A stretch of 13,573 nt of DNA, from NCBI GenBank assembly GCA_031270755.1, contig JAISWV010000151.1, positions 1 to 13,573 of the forward strand. The letters run 5' to 3'. A model generated the notes under the pieces. That model was not told the DNA's origin and did not search any database. It worked only from the letters and a program-made list of their open reading frames with translations. Positions within the stretch are counted from its first letter, which is position 1. Every line of letters begins with the position of its first letter. This document shows positions 8,681 to 13,573 of the stretch, in pieces. This DNA comes from Synergistaceae bacterium. Lineage in GTDB: Bacteria; Synergistota; Synergistia; Synergistales; Aminobacteriaceae. The position numbers and the translations under genes are program-made.

Positions 8681-9460
8681 ATGGTCATTCGTTCGGCATT
8701 GAAGAAAAAATTACTGAAGGGCGAAACGGCACTGGGGACCTTTGCGGGAATGGACAGCACCGACGCGGTGGAGATCATCGGGCGCAGCGGATTCGATTTC
8801 GTGATTCTCGACATGGAACACGCCCCGGGCGCGCCCAACTCGATCATGGGGCAGATACGGGCCGCGGAGGGGACCGGCATGAACGTCCTGGCCCGCCTGC
8901 CCAACGTGGAGAGGACCACCGTTCTGCGCACGCTGGACATCGGGGTCAGCGGCGTCCTGGCCCCCCAGGTGAACGACACGGCGACGGCACGGTCCTTCAT
9001 CGACGCCACACTGTACCCCCCTCTCGGCTGCCGGGGTTTTGCCCCCACCCGGGCCGCCGGGTACGGAAGCGCACCCATTCTCGATTACATCGCGGAAGCC
9101 AACTCCGACCTGCTGCGTATGGTTCAATGCGAAACGGAGCAGGCCGTTGGGGACGTGGATGAAATCGCGTCCATACCGGGCATCGACCTGATTTTCGTGG
9201 GGCCCTACGATTTGTCGCTGTCGTTGGGGATTCCGGGAGATCTGTTCCACCCTAAAATGGTCGAGGCGGTGGACAAGATCTTGGCGGTCTGCAAAAAATC
9301 GGGCAAAATCGCCGGTATTTTCGTCTCCTCTCCAGAGGAAATGAAAAAAAGACTCGCACAGGGATTCACCTTTTTCGCCTACTCCATGGATACCCTCATC
9401 TTCTCCGCCGCGACGAGGGCCATCGTGGACACTGCCCGAAGGGCCATCGCCGAAAAGTGA
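8681..9460 (+). CDS. HpcH/HpaI-family 2-oxo-acid aldolase (class II, metal-dependent)
   Basis: The 259-residue product belongs to the phosphoenolpyruvate/pyruvate-binding TIM-barrel family containing 4-hydroxy-2-oxoheptanedioate aldolase (HpaI), 2-dehydro-3-deoxyglucarate aldolase (GarL) and 2-keto-3-deoxy-L-rhamnonate aldolase. These enzymes reversibly split a 2-oxo acid into pyruvate and an aldehyde. All residues known from E. coli HpaI are present at a constant offset of two: His47 in LDMEHAP, Arg72 in LARLPN, and metal ligands Glu151 in VQCETE and Asp177 in GPYDLS. The substrate loop YPPLGCRGFAP is also intact. The start at 8681 follows GGGAGG by about 12 bases, a rather long spacing. There are no neighbouring sugar-acid dehydratase, kinase or transporter genes, so the physiological substrate is open. 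Confidence 0.93.
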   Translation: MVIRSALKKKLLKGETALGTFAGMDSTDAVEIIGRSGFDFVILDMEHAPGAPNSIMGQIRAAEGTGMNVLARLPNVERTTVLRTLDIGVSGVLAPQVNDTATARSFIDATLYPPLGCRGFAPTRAAGYGSAPILDYIAEANSDLLRMVQCETEQAVGDVDEIASIPGIDLIFVGPYDLSLSLGIPGDLFHPKMVEAVDKILAVCKKSGKIAGIFVSSPEEMKKRLAQGFTFFAYSMDTLIFSAATRAIVDTARRAIAEK

Positions 9461-9476
9461 CTTCCCATTGAATTGA

Positions 9477-9791
9477 ACGCGTTTCAATAATCGAACGCCT
9501 GATGGCGCACGCCTTTGTTTCAAAGAAAAAAGCGGTCGCGGGGCTGGCGTTCGCACCCCCGTCATCGCCGGTATCATGCCCATTTTCAGGGCCCGACAAA
9601 TCCGGGGCATCGTCGAGATATCGGGCTGCTCCGTGCAGCGAAACTGGAGACGATACTCGACCGTTACGCCGGCGACGACGCGGCAATGGAAAACGCGGGC
9701 TCGGATTACGCCGCGTCCCAGATTCGCGAACTCCGGAACGGCGGCGTGGACGGCCCCGCGGTTACGATTCGGGTTACCTTCCTGTTTGGCG
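9477..9791 (+). pseudogene. metF: Decayed 3' fragment of metF (methylenetetrahydrofolate reductase)
   Basis: No intact reading frame is present, but two frames together spell the C-terminal third of MetF. From 9477 to about 9635 the frame gives FNNRT, then GAGVRTPVIAGIMPIF, RARQIRGIVEISGCSV. This matches the family block that reads like AGIxxPILPGIMPV...CGASIP. At about 9635 the frame shifts by one base and continues as AAKLETILDRY, DDAAMENAGSDYAASQIREL and NGGVDG. Then roughly eight codons that normally encode a segment like IHFYTMNR are missing before PAVTIRV. The first two thirds of the gene are absent, with a stop codon at 9474-9476 upstream. MetF reduces methylene-THF to methyl-THF for methionine synthesis or the methyl branch of acetogenesis. 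The fragment starts only 16 bp after the aldolase stop. The family match is from memory and inspection, not a search. Confidence 0.82.
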
Positions 9792-9811
9792 GAAATTATT
9801 CCACGACCACG

Positions 9812-10066
9812 TCATGCGACACGTGGAACCGCAAAGGCACACAGCAGCAAACCGAGCAACACCGCAAGGCTCAACCACCCTAACCACATAGAAACTTCGC
9901 CTCTCCAAACGCGGACGAACACGGCGGGACAGGAGAGGAATATAAAAAGCAACGCTATCCAAGAAAGAAAGGTCTCAAATTCGATATCGGTAAATTTGGA
10001 AAGTATCAGCGAAAAGGCGGTAATTTCAATCCCGCATATCGCTATATCGTATAAATTTTCCCCCAA
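9812..10066 (-). CDS. Small multi-spanning membrane protein, 84 residues, unknown function
   Basis: I do not recognise the family. The 84-residue product is strongly hydrophobic, with likely membrane helices at about 33-53 (WIALLFIFLSCPAVFV) and 61-80 (WLGWLSLAVLLGLLLCAFAV) and a weaker one at about 8-25. Short charged loops (VRVWRGEV) lie between the last two. No signal-peptidase site is evident. The start is TTG at 10066; it is chosen because GAGGAGGGGG at 10071-10080 gives an excellent Shine-Dalgarno. It lies 48 bp downstream of the MFS exporter gene on the same strand, so the two are probably co-transcribed, and it faces the metF remnant 20 bp beyond its stop. It could be a small partner of the exporter or an independent envelope protein; the sequence cannot decide. 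Confidence 0.62.
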   Translation of the reverse strand: MGENLYDIAICGIEITAFSLILSKFTDIEFETFLSWIALLFIFLSCPAVFVRVWRGEVSMWLGWLSLAVLLGLLLCAFAVPRVA

Positions 10067-10070
10067 AATA

Positions 10071-10080
10071 CCCCCTCCTC
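10071..10080 (-). promoter_or_regulatory. Ribosome binding site deciding a TTG start
   Basis: On the - strand GAGGAGGGGG ends four bases before the TTG at 10066, with its AGGAGG core about seven bases away. This strength makes the short reading frame behind it credible as a gene. Confidence 0.6.
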
Positions 10081-10114
10081 CATAAAAAACGCTCCGCTTG
10101 GGTTCGCAAGCGAA

Positions 10115-11359
10115 TCACGCCGGCGGCGCGGTTTGCTCTTTCGCGAGGCGGCCGTACATCATTCCCACCAGGGCAAGTAGAATCCCCGTGACGGTCAGAA
10201 TGCTCTCGATGGAGGTCCAATCGGCCAGCGGCCCGAATACGATCATCCCCAAGGGCATGGCGCCTCCGGAGATCAATTGTATGATCGAAAAGACACGCCC
10301 CATCATGGCGTTCTCGACCTTTTCCTGAATCAAGACCGTCTCGGCGGTCATCAAAATCGGCACGAAAAACCCCGCGCACCCCATCACGGACAGATAAAAA
10401 ATAAAAGTCCGGGACATGCCCAACAAACCGAAGAGAACGCCAAAAGCAATCAATGAATAGGAGATCGTGCGCACTTTATCGGCGAATTTGCCGCGGGAGG
10501 CGACGAAAAATCCGCCCCCAAAACTCCCTGCCGCCCAAACGAGTTCGTTGGCGGTCAGCCGCCAAACCTCGTTCCCAAATGTTCGTTCGATCATCACCGG
10601 AGTCAGAAAAGCCGCGGGCGAGATAAGAAAAAAAGAAACGCCGTAACAAAGGACCAGGTATTTGAGAACCGGATGGGAAAGGGTGAAGACGATCCCCTCC
10701 CGGAGTTCCCTCAAAAAACCAAAAACGGAACGCGCTTCCCGCGGCGGGAGCCGGTCTGCTTCGATCGAGAGCAGAATGGCTATGGCCGCTGCCGCCGTGA
10801 CGACGTCCAGTAAAAACGCCCACGTGATACCCGCGAAACCGAGCAAGATTCCGCCAAAGGCCGGGGCCAGAAAAGAAAACAGCGAACGTAACGCCTGATT
10901 GATTCCATTGATTTTCGTCAACTGTTCCTTCGGGACGATCTGAGGAAGAAAGGCGCTGACCGCCGGAGCCTGAATGCCGCCTCCCAAAGAGCGCAGAGTG
11001 CCTGCGGCGAGCAGCAGTTCGAGACTTCCGCATCCCGCGAAAAACGCGCCGAAAAGAACCAGCGTCACGGCGGCGATGAAAGCGTCGGACAGGACGATGA
11101 TACGTTTTCTGTCGTACCGGTCCGCCCAAACGCCGGCGTGTAAAGAGATCGCCACCTGGGGCAGCATCAAGCACAAAATCGTCCACATCATCCACTTTCC
11201 GGAGGAAGTGGCGAGGGTGACGTGCCACAAGATCGTAAAACCGACTACTTCCGAACCGAACAAAGAGATGTTCTGACTCGCCAGGAACAGCACCGCCCCT
11301 TTTTTCCACCCGGTATCCGGCGGCTCTCCGCATCTGCCGCTCGACGGCGTCCGGCGCAT
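10115..11359 (-). CDS. Major facilitator superfamily exporter (drug:H+ antiporter, DHA3-like)
   Basis: The 414-residue product is an inner-membrane MFS transporter with about twelve hydrophobic segments. The motif A loop between helices 2 and 3, GVWADRYDRKR, is at about 76-86. The sequence around it (LPQVAISLHAGVWADRYDRKRI, then LRSLGGGIQAPAVSAFLPQIVP, LTKINGINQALRS) is typical of the MefA/EntS-like group that exports macrolides, siderophores or other metabolites. The start is ATG 11359, supported by GGAGGAG six bases upstream; a longer frame from TTG 11398 has no ribosome binding site and would add 13 residues of atypical sequence. It is divergent from the chemoreceptor gene, and the small membrane protein gene follows it on the same strand. 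Substrate cannot be assigned from sequence. Confidence 0.93.
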   Translation of the reverse strand: MRRTPSSGRCGEPPDTGWKKGAVLFLASQNISLFGSEVVGFTILWHVTLATSSGKWMMWTILCLMLPQVAISLHAGVWADRYDRKRIIVLSDAFIAAVTLVLFGAFFAGCGSLELLLAAGTLRSLGGGIQAPAVSAFLPQIVPKEQLTKINGINQALRSLFSFLAPAFGGILLGFAGITWAFLLDVVTAAAAIAILLSIEADRLPPREARSVFGFLRELREGIVFTLSHPVLKYLVLCYGVSFFLISPAAFLTPVMIERTFGNEVWRLTANELVWAAGSFGGGFFVASRGKFADKVRTISYSLIAFGVLFGLLGMSRTFIFYLSVMGCAGFFVPILMTAETVLIQEKVENAMMGRVFSIIQLISGGAMPLGMIVFGPLADWTSIESILTVTGILLALVGMMYGRLAKEQTAPPA

Positions 11360-11365
11360 AGAACA

Positions 11366-11372
11366 CTCCTCC
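11366..11372 (-). promoter_or_regulatory. Ribosome binding site of the MFS exporter
   Basis: GGAGGAG on the - strand, six bases upstream of ATG 11359, fixes the start and rejects the longer TTG-initiated frame. Confidence 0.75.
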
Positions 11373-11421
11373 ACACTTAAACTTATACGGATCGGCAAAT
11401 TCCGCTTCTTTTGACAAAGCG

Positions 11422-11427
11422 ATTATA
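11422..11427 (-). promoter_or_regulatory. Possible -10 element of the MFS exporter promoter
   Basis: A perfect TATAAT on the - strand lies about 60 bp upstream of the MFS start. No good -35 hexamer lies at 16-18 bp; the nearest, TTGAAC, is about 23 bp away, so an activator-dependent or weak promoter is possible. Confidence 0.35.
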
Positions 11428-11470
11428 CCCCTTTTCATTTCCTTTATTGCGTTCAAAAGCAATTTGGATT

Positions 11471-11483
11471 TGACGCAACGTCA
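11471..11483. promoter_or_regulatory. Operator-like inverted repeat 1 (TGA-N7-TCA)
   Basis: TGACG-CAA-CGTCA is a perfect 5-bp inverted repeat with a 3-bp centre in the AT-rich gap between the MFS exporter and the chemoreceptor. It lies upstream of the likely -10 of the MFS gene. Confidence 0.4.
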
Positions 11484-11511
11484 CTCTATATTGTTAAACA
11501 CACGATCGATA

Positions 11512-11524
11512 TGATACGTTATCA
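11512..11524. promoter_or_regulatory. Operator-like inverted repeat 2 (TGA-N7-TCA)
   Basis: TGATA-CGT-TATCA is a perfect 5-bp inverted repeat of the same overall length and outer bases as the one at 11471, and begins 41 bp later (about four helical turns). Both could bind the same dimeric regulator. The 13-bp spacing is one base longer than a CRP core (TGA-N6-TCA) and FNR-type half-sites here would be five rather than four bases apart, so a standard CRP/FNR site is unlikely. Confidence 0.4.
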
Positions 11525-11593
11525 ATTTTTACAGTATTCAAGCCAAATCAGCTTAACGGCGAATCCATTTTCCATAATACGCCTAATATACTT

Positions 11594-11606
11594 CGAATTA
11601 AATTCG
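11594..11606. repeat. Inverted repeat 3 upstream of the chemoreceptor
   Basis: CGAATT-A-AATTCG is a perfect 6-bp inverted repeat with a one-base centre, 74 bp before the chemoreceptor start. Its outer bases differ from the two upstream repeats. The rest of the 320-bp gap is AT-rich with several -10-like hexamers, but I find no convincing -35/-10 pair or sigma-28 promoter for the chemoreceptor. Confidence 0.3.
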
Positions 11607-11679
11607 GGGTTAAAATCATAAAACAAGAAGCAGCAAAATTTCATCGAGTAAGACCCAAACATGAATGGAGATGTGCATT

Positions 11680-13461
11680 ATGCAATGGTTTAAAAACCTC
11701 AAGACCGCGACGAAGGCTTTAATGCTCGTTTTTACCATGATTTTCCTTTTGTTGATCGTGGCGTTTACGGGATACTCTACGAGCAAAACCATCATCGAGG
11801 TCATGGACTCGACGTTTGAGGACTACGCCAAACCGGCCATCTACATGAGCGATGTGAAAGCCATGGCCATCCAAAACAGGCGTATGATCTTGAATATGTC
11901 TATCGCAGAGGACGGGCAGCGGTCCGAAAGCTACGAAAAAGTCATATTGGAGAACAGAAAAAAGATCTCCGATGCCTTGGATCAATATGGCAGGACGACA
12001 ATGCAGCCGGACGAGAAAGTCTTGTTCGAAGAGCTGTTGCGCACAAGCTCCAAGCTGACCGTGAAGCAAAACGAGGCTCTGGAAATAGCGAAGCTTCCCC
12101 CCAAGGACATGCCGGACGGCTATCTCTCTCGCCTGTTGGCCAGCGGCGATATCGGCTCGGCCGAAAACGAGTATATCGCCGTCGTCGAGAAAATTGTACG
12201 GATTCTCACTGACAACAGCGAGAAAAGAAACGTTTGGGCCCACAACGAGGGCGAAAAAGGAGCCGTGAAGATTCTCGCAGCTTCGATTGCCGCGACGGTC
12301 ATCGGGCTTCTCATGGGCGTCTTCATCTCCCGCATGGTGACAGGGCCCATCAAAAAGATTCAAGAAAGTGTCGACCGTTTCGCGAAGGGAGACTTGGTCA
12401 ACAAATTTCCCGCCGCCGGCAAGGACGAGCTCGCCGTTATGGGCCGGGGGCTTCAAAATATGGCGGACAACCTGAACCACATCATCGGGTCCGTTCAGGG
12501 GGCGAGCAACGACATCACCACCACAGCCAAGGAATTTTCGTCCCTCGCGGAAAAGACGAACGCGACCGTCGAGGAATTCCGCGCCAGCGTGGAGCAAATG
12601 AGCTCCAACCTCGACACCTTGGCCTCCACGGGAGAAGAAGTCAATTCTTCCGTAGGAGAGGTCGCGCTGGGAGCGCAGACCACCGCGGAAAAAGGAACGG
12701 CTATCGCGGGCAAGGTCGACGACGCGATGCATGCCGGCGACAACGGGATGTCCGCGGTCCGCCGCGCGGCGGAAGGCATAGAAGCGGTAGCCCGGAACGC
12801 CTCGGCGACGGCCAAGTCCGTTCAGGAACTCGGCAAGAGGACCCGGCAGATACAGGACTTCGTCTCGCAAATCGGCGGTATCGCGGACCAGACGAACCTT
12901 CTGGCGCTCAACGCGGCCATCGAAGCCGCACGGGCGGGAGACGCCGGGCGCGGGTTCGCCGTCGTCGCGGAAGAAGTCCGCAAGCTGGCGGAGGAAAGCA
13001 ACATAGCCGCGAAGAACATCGCGGACCTGGCCTCCACCATCACCGGGGACTTGGAGACGGTGGTCAGCATGTCCCTGGAAAACGCCAAAGAGTCCGACGG
13101 GGCGAAAGACCTCTCGAAGGAAACGGAGCAGGTCATCGAGGTCATGCTGGGCTATCTGAAGGAAATCTCCGCCGCGACTCAAGACCTGGCGGCGGTCTCG
13201 GAAGAACAGGCGGCGTCCAGCGAGGAAATAGCCTCGGCTGTGCAGGACATTTCCGTAAAGGTCCAGTCCACCGCCAACACCGGCGAAAAGATCCGAATCG
13301 CCATCGGGGATATCTCCTCCTCCGCGGAACGCATAGCCCTCGGCTCGGAAGAACTGTCCGACCTGGCGGATGAAATGAACGAGCTCATGACGTTTTTCAA
13401 GACGGAGGCCGTCGAGCGCAGAGACCGGAAGAGAACGGCAAAAGCGCTTCCCGCAAGGTAA
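11680..13461 (+). CDS. Methyl-accepting chemotaxis protein
   Basis: The 593-residue product is a transmembrane chemoreceptor that controls CheA kinase through CheW. Order of parts: a short amphipathic start ([12 protein letters not shown]), TM1 at about 13-31, an extracytoplasmic helical sensor domain at about 32-193 of four-helix-bundle type, TM2 at about 196-217, a HAMP domain at about 218-270 ([18 protein letters not shown]), and the cytoplasmic signalling coiled coil. The conserved hairpin is at about 404-440: [20 protein letters not shown], then [17 protein letters not shown]. Glu/Gln-rich methylation segments flank it. There is no C-terminal CheR-tethering pentapeptide. ATG 11680 was preferred over in-frame ATGs at 11665 and 11671 because GGAG at 11667-11670 is correctly placed. 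No che or flagellar gene is nearby, as is usual for dispersed receptors. The ligand is unknown. Confidence 0.96.
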   Translation: MQWFKNLKTATKALMLVFTMIFLLLIVAFTGYSTSKTIIEVMDSTFEDYAKPAIYMSDVKAMAIQNRRMILNMSIAEDGQRSESYEKVILENRKKISDALDQYGRTTMQPDEKVLFEELLRTSSKLTVKQNEALEIAKLPPKDMPDGYLSRLLASGDIGSAENEYIAVVEKIVRILTDNSEKRNVWAHNEGEKGAVKILAASIAATVIGLLMGVFISRMVTGPIKKIQESVDRFAKGDLVNKFPAAGKDELAVMGRGLQNMADNLNHIIGSVQGASNDITTTAKEFSSLAEKTNATVEEFRASVEQMSSNLDTLASTGEEVNSSVGEVALGAQTTAEKGTAIAGKVDDAMHAGDNGMSAVRRAAEGIEAVARNASATAKSVQELGKRTRQIQDFVSQIGGIADQTNLLALNAAIEAARAGDAGRGFAVVAEEVRKLAEESNIAAKNIADLASTITGDLETVVSMSLENAKESDGAKDLSKETEQVIEVMLGYLKEISAATQDLAAVSEEQAASSEEIASAVQDISVKVQSTANTGEKIRIAIGDISSSAERIALGSEELSDLADEMNELMTFFKTEAVERRDRKRTAKALPAR

Positions 13462-13573
13462 AGGATCAAGGGAAGCACTGATTGGGAAGGCGTTCCATGC
13501 CGCCAGCGCCATAGAATCCGTCGATGTCCTTGTATTTTTTCAAGCCGTTCAAACGGTGGCTATTTGCCTATTT
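13462..13573. other. Non-coding right edge, nothing supported
   Basis: After the chemoreceptor stop I find no gene, tRNA or clear terminator. An ATG at 13524 opens a frame (MSLYFFKPFKRWLF) running off the window, but it lacks a ribosome binding site. The - strand has a frame from about 13568 down to a stop near 13469 with no recognisable domain. The sequence GGGAAGCACTGATTGG near 13470 could be an element end, but no matching copy is in the window. Confidence 0.3.

Noticed and set aside
9576..10085. A 169-codon + strand frame across 9576-10085 as an intact gene
   Set aside because: Only its first part resembles a real protein (MetF); after the slip at about 9635 it becomes a Thr/Arg/Pro-rich nonsense sequence and runs antisense to the small membrane protein gene.
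11360..11462. A leader peptide from TTG 11462 ahead of the MFS exporter on the - strand
   Set aside because: No ribosome binding site, continues as an out-of-frame shadow through the exporter, and no attenuator hairpins are visible.
11719..13512. A 597-codon - strand frame opposite the chemoreceptor
   Set aside because: Shadow of the chemoreceptor gene; no ribosome binding site and no recognisable domain.
13470..13573. End of an insertion sequence at the right edge
   Set aside because: GGGAAGCACTGATTGG has the look of a terminal repeat, but no second copy, target duplication or transposase domain is visible within the window.
1..13573. CRISPR array, toxin-antitoxin pair, tRNA or rRNA genes
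   Set aside because: No regularly spaced repeats, no cloverleaf-like or rRNA-like stretches, and no pair of small overlapping genes were seen.

Overview
The window is bacterial, GC-rich and densely coded. The clpX-lon-engB order, the free-standing peptide-binding protein with a cleavable signal peptide, and the methyl-accepting chemotaxis protein would suit an amino-acid- or peptide-fermenting anaerobe. Synergistota is my best guess and Firmicutes-related lineages are the alternative. This assignment is inference from gene order and general feel; no rRNA or other decisive marker lies in the window.

Layout. Bases 1-4715 (+ strand) hold a protein quality-control operon: the 3' end of clpP, then clpX, lon and the ribosome-assembly GTPase engB. 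Spacing is very tight: clpX to lon is 1 base, and lon to engB is 0 bases. A convergent gene at 4735-6228 (- strand) encodes a periplasmic family 5 oligopeptide/dipeptide-binding protein with no permease genes beside it. A 129-bp divergent intergenic region, carrying a good promoter and an operator-like dyad, separates it from a MATE-family efflux transporter (6358-7785, +). Next come an unrecognised 231-residue soluble protein (7876-8571, +) and an HpcH/HpaI-family 2-oxo-acid aldolase with all expected catalytic residues (8681-9460, +).

From 9461 to about 9800 no intact gene is present, but the + strand holds a decayed 3' fragment of metF (methylenetetrahydrofolate reductase) with a frameshift and a small deletion. 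Facing it on the - strand is a likely two-gene unit: an MFS exporter (11359 to 10115) followed by an 84-residue multi-spanning membrane protein (10066 to 9812) that has a strong Shine-Dalgarno and a TTG start. An AT-rich 320-bp divergent region with three short perfect inverted repeats separates the MFS gene from a methyl-accepting chemotaxis protein (11680-13461, +). The last 112 bp contain no gene I can support.

How the parts fit. The first four genes form a coherent housekeeping module: ClpXP and Lon degrade damaged or regulatory proteins, and EngB matures the 50S subunit. The remainder is accessory and looks assembled piecemeal: peptide capture, two drug/metabolite exporters, a sugar-acid aldolase and a chemoreceptor, each apparently with its own promoter region. 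I found no CRISPR array, rRNA, tRNA, complete insertion sequence or recognisable defence system. The least explained items are the decayed metF, the 231-residue protein, the 84-residue membrane protein and the inverted repeats in the two divergent intergenic regions.
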